NCBI GenBank assembly: GCA_963783965.1
Contig: CAWAPQ010000014.1
Span: forward strand, 1 to 64,000
From: Bog-473 sp963783965
GTDB lineage: Bacteria > Actinomycetota > Acidimicrobiia > Acidimicrobiales > RAAP-2
Direction of reading: 5' to 3'
Length of the DNA stretch: 64,000 nt
The notes beneath the pieces were generated by a model. It was given only the letters and a program-made list of their open reading frames with translations. It was not told where the DNA came from and ran no database searches. Below, one piece after another: positions 24,458 to 33,972 of this stretch; positions within the stretch are counted from its first letter, which is position 1, and every line of letters begins with the position of its first letter. Position numbers and translations under genes: made by a program.

Positions 24458-25599
24458 GTCGCCAGGAGCGCTCGGGCCAGGAGCATCCGCTGGACCTCAA
24501 TGCTTCCCGACGCCACGGTGGAGGCTTGTGCATAGCGCCAATGCTCGTCGACTGCTCGCTTGAACCAATGGGCCCCGTTCCCATGGACGGCCATCAGGCC
24601 GATGATCTCGGTCAGCACCTCGGCGCTGTGCTGGTCGAGTCGGGTGACAGCGATTCGGTACGCGGCGACATCACCTGGCCGCACCCGCCCTGACTGCTGC
24701 ATGCCCACGACGCGGTAGGCCAACAGCCGAGCCCGCCGGCAGTGCGTCAGCGACTCTGCCCAGCGCGCCCGAAGCTCCCCCGGGAGCGTCTCCCACTGAT
24801 CGCCTAAGACCCCGGGAGCGAGGCTCAGCAGCCGCTCGCACCTCGCGTAGCGCGCGATCCCGACGCGTTCGAAGGCCAGCACCTCCTGGACAACCTGCCA
24901 CCCTTCGTCTATGGGTCCGAGCATGTCGGCCTCCGTCACCCACAACTCATCGAAGAAGACCTCGTTGAGGTGGTGCGGGCCAACCATGCTCGCGATCGGC
25001 CGAACCTCAACGGAAGGATCCGACATCGGCACCATGAAGATCGTCAAGCCATGCTGTTTCTTGTCGCCGCGCGAGGTTCGGGTGAGGAGGAAGCACCACT
25101 GCGCCATGGTGGCGTAGGAGGTCCAGATCTTCTGCCCGGAGACGAACCAGCCCTCCCCGTCGCGACGGGCGGCGGTCTGCACCGAGGCCAGGTCCGAGCC
25201 GGAATTGGGCTCGCTGAAGCCCTGACACCAGATCACGTCGCCCCGAGCGATAGGGGGAAGGTGCCTTCGCTGCTGTTCTGGGGTTCCGTGACGCATGATC
25301 GTCGGACCGACCCAGTTCACGCCCATGTACTGCGCCCCACGTGGCTCGTGGTGGGCCCACATCTCCTCGCGGACCGCTGTCTGGACCCACGGTGACGCTC
25401 CTCGGCCGCCCCACTCTTCAGGCCAGGCCACGCACAAGAGCCCACGTGCGGCCAGCGTGTGGCAGAAGGACTGTGCCACAGCGAGATCGGCCGGGTCGTC
25501 GGTAAAGGCGCCGAAGTAGTCGGGAGGGACGTGATCTTGAATCAGCTGGCGCAGCTCGCTGCGCACAGCGGCGACGTCTTCGCCCATGTCGAAGTCCAC
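24454..25599 (-). CDS. Acyl-CoA dehydrogenase, probable large partner subunit
   Basis: A 381-aa protein with the family landmarks WCQGFSEPNSGSDLASVQT (residues about 123-141), a RDGEGWFVSGQKIWTSYA strand pair and the end SGSIEVQRMLLARALL. It starts with GTG at 25599; no strong ribosome site is visible. It is the first gene of a three-gene dehydrogenase operon and overlaps the short subunit gene by 4 nt, so the two probably form one heteromeric enzyme. Substrate: probably a branched or ring-bearing acyl-CoA, inferred from the pairing only. Confidence 0.87.
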   Translation of the reverse strand: MDFDMGEDVAAVRSELRQLIQDHVPPDYFGAFTDDPADLAVAQSFCHTLAARGLLCVAWPEEWGGRGASPWVQTAVREEMWAHHEPRGAQYMGVNWVGPTIMRHGTPEQQRRHLPPIARGDVIWCQGFSEPNSGSDLASVQTAARRDGEGWFVSGQKIWTSYATMAQWCFLLTRTSRGDKKQHGLTIFMVPMSDPSVEVRPIASMVGPHHLNEVFFDELWVTEADMLGPIDEGWQVVQEVLAFERVGIARYARCERLLSLAPGVLGDQWETLPGELRARWAESLTHCRRARLLAYRVVGMQQSGRVRPGDVAAYRIAVTRLDQHSAEVLTEIIGLMAVHGNGAHWFKRAVDEHWRYAQASTVASGSIEVQRMLLARALLAT

Positions 25600-25711
25600 C
25601 AGTTGTCACCGTAGCCCACACGACGACCGACAGCAGAGTGTCGTTCGCCGCACAACATCGACGAAGTGGCGCCGTCGTGAGTGACCGGTCGGGACTCGCT
25701 AACGTTGACTC

Positions 25712-26633
25712 GTGACATCGCCGGCGGTTGTCGCCACCGGTCCACTCTGCGCGGAATGGACCCGTGAGCACCAGGTGGACCCCGTCGGCACAATAGGGTC
25801 GTACCGCGCCTTCCTCTTGTTCGAGTGGCCCCTCCCCTGGCCCAGGGACATCGGCGAGATCCCCGAGCTCCAGTCCCTGGCGGGTCGGCTTGCCCGGGAG
25901 CACGGACGGCTGCAAGCGGTCGTGCCCGACGAGCGCGGCAGGAACCTCCGGAGAGCCGTGCTCTATCGAGCGGACCCGGGACCATTCGTGGCGTACCGGC
26001 GCACCGAGGCGATGGGGTCACCCGACGAGATCGTCTCGCTGGCAGCGCAGCTGCTGGACTCGCACGGCGGCGATCCCAGCAGACCTCGGCAGACGCGAGC
26101 TCTTGATCTGCACGCACGGCAGTCGGGACCGGTGCTGCGGGTCGCTCGGGACGAGGTTGGAGCGTGCCATGGCGGACGAGGTGGGTCCGGACGGCACGAC
26201 GCGGGTGAGGCGGACGAGCCACACGGGCGGCCACCGCTTCGCACCGACCGCCATTCTCCTCCCGGAGGGAACGGGCTGGGGGTACCTCGACGAGGACCTC
26301 CTCCGGACAATCGTGCACAGGTCGGGCGCAATCGCCGACGTCCTCCCTCTCTACCGCGGGTGTGCCGGCCTCACATCGCCACGGATCCAGGCGATGGAGC
26401 GCGCCGTGCTGGCCCAGGTGGGCTGGGGCCTCTTCGACTGCAACCGCCAAGGGTCCGAAATGGCCGACGGGACCGTTCGGTTGTCAATCCCGGAGCCGGA
26501 CGGCGAGCAGGTCTGGACGGCCGAGGTGCGGACCGGCCGCATCCTCCCAGTCCCGGGATGTGGGACGCCGATTCAAACCGAGGGGAAGACCGCAAAGGAG
26601 TTCGTGGTCGACAATCTGCGACGCCTACGCTGA
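25712..26633 (+). pseudogene. Sucrase/ferredoxin-like (thioredoxin-fold 2Fe-2S) protein with one frameshift
   Basis: The N-terminal half (TGPLCAEWTREHQVDPVGTI to LAAQLLDSHGG) and the C-terminal half (LGRRELLICTHGSRDRCCG to EFVVDNLRRLR) are in different frames, changing near 26060-26090. Joined, they give a protein of about 305 aa with the family's cysteine motif CTHGSRDRCCG and the segment HTGGHRFAPTAILLPEG. These proteins bind a 2Fe-2S cluster and probably act in electron transfer. It faces away from the dehydrogenase operon and could supply redox power to the oxidations nearby. As elsewhere in the window, a sequencing indel is possible. Confidence 0.7.
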
Positions 26634-26639
26634 CTGGTC

Positions 26640-28259
26640 CTACGAAGGGTCCTCGGCCGCCAGTGTGGTCGCGGCGTCGTAGTCGACCTTGCCGTTCGGG
26701 AGCCGGGGCAGCTGTTCGACGAGGCGGATGCGTCGGGGGACCTTGTACCCCGCGAGCGACTGCCGCACCACGGCATCCACCTCCCCTGAGTCAAGGGGAC
26801 GCCCGGGCTGGGCTACAACGAGCGCAGCCACAACCTGTCCGAACCGTTCGTCGGGCACGCCGAGCACCAGGCAGTCGTCCACCGAGGGGTGACTTCGAAT
26901 GGCCTCTTCCACCTCGTTCGGGTAGACCTTCTCCCCGCCCGTGTTGATGGTGGTGACACCACGACCGACCAAGGTCACCGTTCCGTCGGCCTCAATACGG
27001 CCCAGATCTCCCGGTACTGCGTACTGGGCGCCTTCCATCAGGAAGAAGGTGCGCTCGGTCTTTTCCTGATCGCGGTAATAGCCCGACGCAGTCGTGGGGC
27101 CGGCCAGGAGCCCGATTTCGCCCGGCGGGAGCTCGAGCCCCTCGGGTGACAACACCTTCAGCCCGGGTGCGGCGCTGAAGTTCGCTGTCGAGAGCGGATC
27201 CCCCCGCCGAGTCTGGCCGATCCCGTAGGCCACACCCTCCGTCGAGCCACAGGAGTCGAGCAGCATCACCGCAGGAAGATGGTCGAACAGACGCTCTTTG
27301 ATCGGTGCGCTCCACGCCACCCCGGCTGAGCAGATGACCCGCAGCGACGACGCGTTGTACGGCCGGCCATCAGGGTGGCCTTCGTCGAGGGCGCGGACGA
27401 TCGGGAGGCCGAAGGCGTCCCCCACAATGCCGACGACCCGTGTCTCCGTCTCCTCGACCGTGGCCAGCAACTCGTGGGCGTCGAAGGATCTCCCCAGCAG
27501 GGTCGTGACCGTGCCACCTGCCGTGAGCGTCGGCAAAGAGGCAAAGATGAAACCCGTGCTGTGCATGAGTGGCGATGCAGGTATGGCAGACAACGTCATC
27601 CCCCGATCGCTCAGGTCCGCGGCGTACTCGACCGGCGACATGTCCGTCGTGCGTCCGAGAAAGAGGTCACGGAACCAGAGCGAGTTCCCCGCGCTCTGCC
27701 CAATGCGGAACAGGACGCCTTTTGGAAGCCCGGTGGTGCCGCCCGTGTAAGACAGGAAGACGTCTTCGTCGTCACGTCGCAGCCGCGGCGACTCCCGGGC
27801 GGATGCCACCACCTCCTCGTAAGCATGGGCACCTGGGATGGCCGCGGACGGATGACCACTCCCGACCTCGACGAGCACCACGCCGGGCAGTCGATCGGCT
27901 ACCGACGCCACTCGGTCCCGCAATACCGCGTCGAAGAACAGTGCCTTCGCACCGGAGTTCCCCAGAAGATCGAGAAGCTCGTCGCTGCGATACCGGTAGT
28001 TGACATTCGACGGCACCGCACGGATCTTCAACGCCGCGAAGAAGGTCTCGAAGTACTCGGGGCAATTGTAGAGATAGGCTGCAACGCCGTCGTTTCGGCG
28101 CAGCCCCCAACTCTGGAGCGCGCCCGCGAGTAGGGCCGATCGGTGCTCGAAGTCACCCCAGGACTCACGACGCGCCCCGTGTGCCAACGCCGGTCGGTCG
28201 GGGATACGGTCTGCGATCGATTCCCACAACGTCGCGTAATGCATGCGCTCGCCGCTCAC
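26640..28259 (-). CDS. Acyl-CoA synthetase (AMP-forming)
   Basis: A 539-aa ANL ligase: P-loop LSYTGGTTGLPKGVLF, substrate region ASPLMHSTGFIFASLPTLTA, adenylate motif DSCGSTEGVAYG, hinge GDLGRIEADGTVTLVGRG, GGEKVYPNEVEE and the C-terminal lysine in LPNGKVDYDA. The GTG start at 28259 overlaps the stop of the upstream dehydrogenase (GTGA); an ATG at 28244 is an alternative. Layout is close to the long-chain/steroid-acid FadD group (FadD19-like), tentatively. It ends 6 nt from the convergent ferredoxin-like gene. Confidence 0.86.
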   Translation of the reverse strand: MSGERMHYATLWESIADRIPDRPALAHGARRESWGDFEHRSALLAGALQSWGLRRNDGVAAYLYNCPEYFETFFAALKIRAVPSNVNYRYRSDELLDLLGNSGAKALFFDAVLRDRVASVADRLPGVVLVEVGSGHPSAAIPGAHAYEEVVASARESPRLRRDDEDVFLSYTGGTTGLPKGVLFRIGQSAGNSLWFRDLFLGRTTDMSPVEYAADLSDRGMTLSAIPASPLMHSTGFIFASLPTLTAGGTVTTLLGRSFDAHELLATVEETETRVVGIVGDAFGLPIVRALDEGHPDGRPYNASSLRVICSAGVAWSAPIKERLFDHLPAVMLLDSCGSTEGVAYGIGQTRRGDPLSTANFSAAPGLKVLSPEGLELPPGEIGLLAGPTTASGYYRDQEKTERTFFLMEGAQYAVPGDLGRIEADGTVTLVGRGVTTINTGGEKVYPNEVEEAIRSHPSVDDCLVLGVPDERFGQVVAALVVAQPGRPLDSGEVDAVVRQSLAGYKVPRRIRLVEQLPRLPNGKVDYDAATTLAAEDPS

Positions 28260-29119
28260 GGTGCCCATCCCGACGGCGGGTTGGACAACCGCCGCACTGC
28301 TTCGGTGGCCGCTTCCGCCAGCAGTGGCGCCGCGACGGCGCATTCCGAGCCGGCGTCGCCCGTCGTCAAGCTCTGCACATCCTTTTCGAGGAATGGCAGC
28401 GCGGCGCGGCGTGTCTCAGCTGTCCCGCGGGCGCCGAGAGCAACGTCGAGCCCGTAGCTGCGTCCTGTCCCCCGCTGCAGCACCCGGGCCAACGCCTCGG
28501 GCGGGATGCCGAGCATCGCCCCGAGCGTCAGCGCGTCGTCGGCCATTGAGAGGTTCGCCGCCAGGAGGGAGTTGTTCACCAGTTTGGCGAATTGAGCGCT
28601 CCCAACGGGCCCGAGATGCACGACCTCGTCACCAAAGGTGGCGAAGACCGGAAGGCAACGCTCGGCCGCCCTTTCGTCACCGGCGACCGCGACGACCAAC
28701 GTGCCCGCCAGCGCTCCTTCTCGGCCACCGCTGACCGGGGCATCGATCACGGCGACGTCCAGCTCCCGGCCGACATCCGCCAGGGCGCGGCACGTTGCCG
28801 GCTGGGTCGTCGAGTGGATGGCGACTACGGTGCCTGGACGGCATCCGGCCAGCACGCCGCTGTCGCCCAACATGACGCCCTCCACGTCCTCGTCGGACCA
28901 GACGCAGACGCCGACGATGTCGGCACGTGACGCCAGGTCAGCTGGACTCTCTGCTGTCTCGACGAACTCGCCTCGGAACCGCTCCAGCGCGCTCGGCCGT
29001 CGTGCCCACAGGATGGTCGGGAACCCCGCCCCAATGATGCGGGCGACCATGGCCCCGCCGATGTTGCCGAGTCCGATGAAGCCCACTCGGGTGTCCTCGG
29101 GCGATGTGGCTCCCGTCAT
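28256..29119 (-). CDS. NAD(P)-binding beta-hydroxyacid dehydrogenase (3-hydroxyisobutyrate dehydrogenase family)
   Basis: A 287-aa protein with the nucleotide site VGFIGLGNIGGAMVARI at residues about 12-28, the substrate-binding segment DAPVSGGREGALAGTLVVAV and the catalytic-lysine helix SAQFAKLVNNSLLAANL. It would oxidise a 3-hydroxy acid or reduce an imine or semialdehyde. The ATG at 29119 lies 6 nt after the thiolase gene stop, and its own stop overlaps the acyl-CoA ligase start, so all three are one operon. Whether it acts on free acids or CoA esters cannot be read from sequence. Confidence 0.85.
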   Translation of the reverse strand: MTGATSPEDTRVGFIGLGNIGGAMVARIIGAGFPTILWARRPSALERFRGEFVETAESPADLASRADIVGVCVWSDEDVEGVMLGDSGVLAGCRPGTVVAIHSTTQPATCRALADVGRELDVAVIDAPVSGGREGALAGTLVVAVAGDERAAERCLPVFATFGDEVVHLGPVGSAQFAKLVNNSLLAANLSMADDALTLGAMLGIPPEALARVLQRGTGRSYGLDVALGARGTAETRRAALPFLEKDVQSLTTGDAGSECAVAAPLLAEAATEAVRRLSNPPSGWAP

Positions 29120-29125
29120 CAGCCG

Positions 29126-30775
29126 TCAGTCGTCTCGCCTGAACAAGATCACGCCTCCGGGCGTCAGGCCACCGGTGCTGACGACTGAGGTCGCCGCGTC
29201 ACGAACCTGACGCGGCCCGCCCTCGCCCCGCAGTTGGGTGATCGCTTCGTGCACGAGACCCATGCCATGGGTGCGCCCGTGCGAGAGCTGGCCACCGTGC
29301 GTGTTGAGCGGGACATCACCGTCGAGGGCGATGCGTTTGCCCGAGTCGAGAAAGTCCTTTGCCTCACCGATTCCGCAGAACCCGAGCGCCTCAATCCATG
29401 TCACGCAGTTGAACGTGAACCCGTCGTAGAGCTCGGCGACGTCCACGTCGGAGGGTCTCAGATCGGTGCGGCTCCACAGGTGCGCCGCTGGCCCCAGCAC
29501 TTGGGGCTCATGGCTGAGCACGCCTTGGTCCCACTCGAGGGGCTCGGTGATCTGCATCCCCACCGCCTCGACGCGAACGGGCGGGCGGCGCAGGTCGCGG
29601 GCGGCATCGAGAGCGGAGACCACGACGGCGACGGATCCGTCGCAGAGCGGATCGCAGTCGAGCAAGCCAAGTGGTGAGCTGATCGGTCGGGAGCCGAGAT
29701 AGTCATCCATGGTGAGGGGTTCGCGGAACAGCGCCGTCGGATTGCGGGCGGCATTGGTCCGCGCGTTGAGAGCGATCCAGCCGAGGGTCTCTCGTGTGGT
29801 GCCGTAGCGGGCGAAGTGTTGCGAGGCCGCCATGGCCACGGTGTTCGCCGCCTGCACCCCGAAGGGCGCCAGGTGCTCCTCGAACCCCGAGGCGCGGCGG
29901 CGCCCTCCTCCTACTCCTCCTCCCGCTCGCTTCGCCATTTCGGCGGCAGTCGACTGCCAGACCGTGCGGAAGCACACGACGTGCCGGCACAGGCCCGAGG
30001 ACACCGCGAGCATTGCCGCAATGAGCGATCCCGCGGCGCCCGGCGTCTCGGACGCCCCGTTGTGCCACGTCGGCCGGAGACCCAGAGCCGACTCGACGGC
30101 GGTCACTCCCCCCTCCGAATATCCCCCGTCGGCCGTCCCGGCGGGATAGGTCGAGAGCCCGTCGATGTCCTGCAGCGTCAGTCCCGCGTCCCGCACGGCC
30201 CGTTCGATCGCTTCCACGCTGAGCGAGACGGGATCAACCATGAGTTTGCGACCAAGGCGAGACATGCCGATACCGCTCACCGCGACGTCGTCCTCGAATT
30301 TCTCGAGGTGCGCCATGGGACGGACAGACTGGAACCGTTCGAGGTCGTCGAGTTCGTCCGGCAGCGGAGCCGGCTCACCACCGGCGGGGGCGAACATCGG
30401 GAGCCACACGTCTTCGACATGCTCGAAGGCGACGCGGACACGCATGCCCACCGACACATCCCCGGCATCGCATCCGACGATGTTGGTGGTGACCCGGATG
30501 CGGGGGTCCTCTTCAATGGCGACCACGGCCACCGAGTACGGAACTGGCATATCGGGGGACCACTGCTGGAAGTTCGTGGTGCAGCTCTGGACCACTCCGT
30601 CCCCGGACACCTCTCGTACCTCGAGCTGATCGGATCGGCACCGGCGGCAGCGGGGCCCCGCCGGGTGCTGCAGCGACTCGCACACGCTGCAGTGCTGAAA
30701 CCGCAACCGGCCGTCTTCACCGGAGGTCCAATAGAACCGATTCCAATCTGTCACCTGCGGCAGGACGCGTGCCAT
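29126..30775 (-). CDS. DUF35 zinc-ribbon/OB-fold fused to a thiolase-like lipid-transfer (Ltp2-type) aldolase
   Basis: A 549-aa fusion. Residues 1-135 are a DUF35 module: a rubredoxin-like ribbon with C29, C32, C43, C46 and an OB-fold. Residues about 160-549 are a thiolase-superfamily domain of the sterol-carrier type (VSGIGMSRLGRKLM at the start; AELYDGFTFN with Tyr near 450; NTHGGQLSHGRTHG near 491-504). It lacks the nucleophilic cysteine of true thiolases. In steroid side-chain degradation the DUF35 domain of ChsH2 binds the Ltp2 aldolase, which splits a beta-hydroxy-CoA ester; here the two are one chain. The ATG at 30775 has GGGAGAGG before it. No MaoC-type hydratase partner was seen nearby. 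Confidence 0.82.
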   Translation of the reverse strand: MARVLPQVTDWNRFYWTSGEDGRLRFQHCSVCESLQHPAGPRCRRCRSDQLEVREVSGDGVVQSCTTNFQQWSPDMPVPYSVAVVAIEEDPRIRVTTNIVGCDAGDVSVGMRVRVAFEHVEDVWLPMFAPAGGEPAPLPDELDDLERFQSVRPMAHLEKFEDDVAVSGIGMSRLGRKLMVDPVSLSVEAIERAVRDAGLTLQDIDGLSTYPAGTADGGYSEGGVTAVESALGLRPTWHNGASETPGAAGSLIAAMLAVSSGLCRHVVCFRTVWQSTAAEMAKRAGGGVGGGRRRASGFEEHLAPFGVQAANTVAMAASQHFARYGTTRETLGWIALNARTNAARNPTALFREPLTMDDYLGSRPISSPLGLLDCDPLCDGSVAVVVSALDAARDLRRPPVRVEAVGMQITEPLEWDQGVLSHEPQVLGPAAHLWSRTDLRPSDVDVAELYDGFTFNCVTWIEALGFCGIGEAKDFLDSGKRIALDGDVPLNTHGGQLSHGRTHGMGLVHEAITQLRGEGGPRQVRDAATSVVSTGGLTPGGVILFRRDD

Positions 30776-30826
30776 AACCCTCTCCCGCATGCCGGCGCGC
30801 CCATCAGCGGGCCGGACTGGTGCGGT

Positions 30827-32497
30827 TCAGCTTCCCGGCATCCCGAGCACCGAGCCCGGGACCTCACCAGTCGGCTTCCCCCGCTCCACGACGGGGCTCC
30901 CGTTGACAACGACCCACTCGATGCCACGCGCTCCCTTGGTCATCCTGGTGCCGCCGCCGGGGATGTCGTCGAGGGTCTGCAGCTCCCGGGGTCCGACCGT
31001 GTCGGGATCGACGATCACGAGGTCGGCCGCCTTGCCTGCCTCGAGTGTGCCGCGGTCCGTCAGGCCGAGAAATCCGGCGATCCGCGATGTCAGCGCGGCG
31101 ATTCCCTCCTCGAGCGAGAAGGAACCCTTCTCCCGCACCCAGTGCTGAAGGAAGTAGCTCGTGTAGTCGCCGCCGGCAAAGGTCTGCAGGTGCGCCCCAC
31201 CGTCCGAAATCCCCACCAGCGTCGCCGGGCTCTTCAGGATCCTCTCGAGATTCGTCTCGTCGACGTTCACCGGCCCGGAGATGCGAAAGAACGTTTCCAG
31301 TTTGTCCTCGGCTGCCACGTCGAACATCACGTCCGCCGGGGTGACGCCGCGTTCCTGGGCGACGTCCACCAGCAACCGACCTTCGAGCGCCCGAGTTGCC
31401 GGGCCGGCGCCCTTCTCCACGGAGACCATGGCCATGTAGCGCGCCGTCTGCCAGAACTCCGACAGGCGGGAGCGCCAGTCCGGATTGCCGAGCGCGGCGA
31501 TCTTGCCAGGTGGGTCGAGTCGCGAGTAGTCGAGCCACGCTTCCGAGGACGCGAAGATCGCCGAGAGCTTCTTCAGCGTGAACCGCGTCTCGGGTCGCTG
31601 GCAGCGTGCGATCGCGTAGATTTCGTTCCCTCGTCGGAGCTCGGCCTCCATGTACTCGAGCGAGCTCTCCCATGCAGGGGTGTTCATGCCGAAGTCGTTC
31701 CATGAGACAACCGCCCCCGAAATTTCCGCCAGCTTCACCAGGAGTGCACGGTCCTCCTCGGAGAGCCCGTCGCGCTTGGACCCCGGATTGATCGACAGCA
31801 ATCGCTTTCCTTTCCGCCGCACCGCGGCCGCCAGCGCCTCGTTCTCCTTCTGGGCGGCGAAGAACGAAGGGATGTGCTCACCGAACTCGCCGACCTGGTG
31901 CGGAGCCTGGCTCGAGCTCAGCCCGGCCGCACCCGCATGGAGGGCCTCTTCGACGATCCCCACAATCGCCTCAATCTCCTCATCGGTGGCGGCGCGCTCG
32001 AGCGCCTCCTCGCCCATGACGTAGCGGCGCACCGCGCTGTGGCCGACCTGCGTGAGAACATTCAGTCCGAGCGGACTGCGCTGTAGCCAAGCCAGATAGT
32101 CGGGGAACGTCTGCCACTCGAACGGGGCGAACCGTTGCAGCGCCGCCTTCGGAATCTCCTCGGCAGAGCTGAACAAGCCCATCAGGTAGTCCTGGTCTTC
32201 GCTCCGGACGGGCGCCAGGGTATAGCCGCAGTTGCCCATGAGGACCGTCGTCACGCCATGCGCGGTCGACGGGTTGGCCGTCGGATCCCAGAGGAGCTGC
32301 GCGTCGTAGTGTGTGTGGGCGTCGATGAACCCCGGCGCCACCACCTGCCCACCGGCCTGAATGGTGCGGGCCGCCGCACCATCAACCTTGCCCACTGCGG
32401 CGATTCGGCCGTTCTCGACGGCGACGTCGCCTGCGTAGGCCTGCTTGCCCGTCCCGTCGACGATCAGGGCATCCTTCACGACCAAGTCGTAGGCCAT
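30827..32497 (-). CDS. N-acyl-D-amino-acid deacylase-type amidohydrolase
   Basis: A 556-aa protein of the D-aminoacylase/dihydroorotase class. It has a composite beta-sandwich (YDLVVKDALIVDGTGKQ at the start; GTLEAGKAADLVIVDPDTV at the end) around a TIM barrel. HTHYD (H61, H63, D65) opens the metal site, and SDGGAHLQTF gives the late aspartate. It would hydrolyse an amide or cyclic amide bond. The ATG at 32497 is set by AGGAG about 11 nt upstream. It sits between the thiolase operon and the PrpD/LeuCD genes in the same direction, so the pathway may involve an acyl-amino acid or lactam. Confidence 0.85.
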   Translation of the reverse strand: MAYDLVVKDALIVDGTGKQAYAGDVAVENGRIAAVGKVDGAAARTIQAGGQVVAPGFIDAHTHYDAQLLWDPTANPSTAHGVTTVLMGNCGYTLAPVRSEDQDYLMGLFSSAEEIPKAALQRFAPFEWQTFPDYLAWLQRSPLGLNVLTQVGHSAVRRYVMGEEALERAATDEEIEAIVGIVEEALHAGAAGLSSSQAPHQVGEFGEHIPSFFAAQKENEALAAAVRRKGKRLLSINPGSKRDGLSEEDRALLVKLAEISGAVVSWNDFGMNTPAWESSLEYMEAELRRGNEIYAIARCQRPETRFTLKKLSAIFASSEAWLDYSRLDPPGKIAALGNPDWRSRLSEFWQTARYMAMVSVEKGAGPATRALEGRLLVDVAQERGVTPADVMFDVAAEDKLETFFRISGPVNVDETNLERILKSPATLVGISDGGAHLQTFAGGDYTSYFLQHWVREKGSFSLEEGIAALTSRIAGFLGLTDRGTLEAGKAADLVIVDPDTVGPRELQTLDDIPGGGTRMTKGARGIEWVVVNGSPVVERGKPTGEVPGSVLGMPGS

Positions 32498-32598
32498 GCA
32501 CTGGCTCCTGTCAGTTGCGGTTCCTTCGGATCCTTCAATCAGAACGTAGTCGAACGCATCGACGCGACGACCCGGCTCGCAATTGCCGCGCGAGCGCG

Positions 32599-33972
32599 CT
32601 ACCCCGCGCTCGAACCCACCGCGTCGCCCAGCTCTCGCACGCTGGCGAGCGTGTCGAGGCGGTAGCAGAGATCGATGATGGCGTCGCGCTGCGCTGCCGG
32701 CACCGACCCCTCGGCACACTCGTGGAATTTGGCGGCCACTTCCGCCTCGGTCAGCGGGTCCTGCGGATTGCCGTGGGACTGATGCGCCGACTCTTCCAGC
32801 CGGGTTCCGTCCTTCAACGTGAGCACGACCTGGCTCTCGAGCTTGATCTCGTGCAGATCACCCTCGACCGGCACGTACCGGACCCGCGTCAGCAGCTCCT
32901 GGGCGGCAGGCCGATTCACCGCCTCGTCGGAGTACTGGTGCAGCCCGGCTCTCCCATCGAGCGCTATGGCCGCCATGTCGTATTCAATGCTGTACTTCGC
33001 CTCCAGTCCGGTCCGAGGCTGGTGGTACGGCAGCATCGGCATCAGGAACGCCGGCAGGTGGACCTCAATCGACTCGATCTCGTCCGGGTCGGTCGGGTGG
33101 CGTCGCAGCAGCTGCTGAAGCGCGTCCTGGCCCCAGTGCCCGGCGCCGCACGACGCATGCAGCCGCATCGTCGATCCTCTGGTCGCCATGTCCCACGATC
33201 CGAGCCCGTCGAGCACCTTCCGCGGGTCCCCCACCTCGCGGCCGAGAAGCCTGGCTACGCCGTCATCCCCGTCGAGGATGTCTTCGTTGGCGGTGAACCC
33301 CAGCCCGGCCAGCTCGGCCGCCATGACACCGTGCATGGCAGCGTTGCCCGCCGTGAACGACTTCGTGTCACTGCCGCGGTTCTTGAGCACCCCGGCCATG
33401 GCTGAGGCTGCATTGCCAAAGGCCATCCGGATCTGGTTGACGTCGAGCCCCATCAGCTTGGCGGCGGCGGCGGCCACCCCGAGCACCGGCTGGAAGCCCT
33501 GATTGAACCAACCGCTCCACAGCAGCGTGTTGCGGGGGCCGTCCATGCACGGTTTGGCGGTCTGGCAGATCACCTCGTAGCCGATCATCCAGGCCAGGAT
33601 CACGTCGCGACCCGAGGCATCCAGCTTCTCCCCGACCGCCAGCGTCGCCGCCGTGAGCGGATTGGCGTAGTGGCCGCTGAAGGCTGCGATGTCGTCGAAC
33701 TCGAGGGCGTGCCCCGCTGTGGCGTTGGCCAGCGTGGCGAGCGATGCGGTGCTCTTGAACCCACCGCCCACCACGGTGCTCTCCGGTCTGGCCTCCTGGG
33801 CCCGCACCCACTGGGTGATGATGTGGCCGGTGGAGACGGACAGCCCGGCAAACTGGACGCCGAGCGAGTCGATGAAGCGCTCCGCCACCCGCTGGATCCC
33901 GACCTCGGGGAGGTCGTCGTAGCCCTCCTTGGCGACCCACTCGGCGAGCTGTTGCGTCACGGATGTCGTCAT
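32599..33972 (-). CDS. MmgE/PrpD family protein (2-methylcitrate dehydratase-like)
   Basis: A 457-aa protein with the PrpD/cis-aconitate decarboxylase layout: a helical domain with ATAGHALEFDD and GMIGYEVICQ-like segments (WMIGYEVICQTAKPCMDGP), LHASCGAGHWGQ, and a C-terminal lid domain (SHGNPQDPLTEAEVAAKF). Members dehydrate methylcitrate, decarboxylate cis-aconitate or epimerise iminodisuccinate, without a metal cluster. Its ATG overlaps the LeuD-type stop (ATGA), so the two are made together. A second, divergent paralogue lies three genes upstream. The substrate is probably a branched di- or tricarboxylate (inference). Confidence 0.86.
   Translation of the reverse strand: MTTSVTQQLAEWVAKEGYDDLPEVGIQRVAERFIDSLGVQFAGLSVSTGHIITQWVRAQEARPESTVVGGGFKSTASLATLANATAGHALEFDDIAAFSGHYANPLTAATLAVGEKLDASGRDVILAWMIGYEVICQTAKPCMDGPRNTLLWSGWFNQGFQPVLGVAAAAAKLMGLDVNQIRMAFGNAASAMAGVLKNRGSDTKSFTAGNAAMHGVMAAELAGLGFTANEDILDGDDGVARLLGREVGDPRKVLDGLGSWDMATRGSTMRLHASCGAGHWGQDALQQLLRRHPTDPDEIESIEVHLPAFLMPMLPYHQPRTGLEAKYSIEYDMAAIALDGRAGLHQYSDEAVNRPAAQELLTRVRYVPVEGDLHEIKLESQVVLTLKDGTRLEESAHQSHGNPQDPLTEAEVAAKFHECAEGSVPAAQRDAIIDLCYRLDTLASVRELGDAVGSSAG

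Noticed and set aside
29816..31705. Open frame of 629 codons on the plus strand
   Set aside because: Antisense to the DUF35-thiolase and D-aminoacylase genes, both with clear motifs; no ribosome site.
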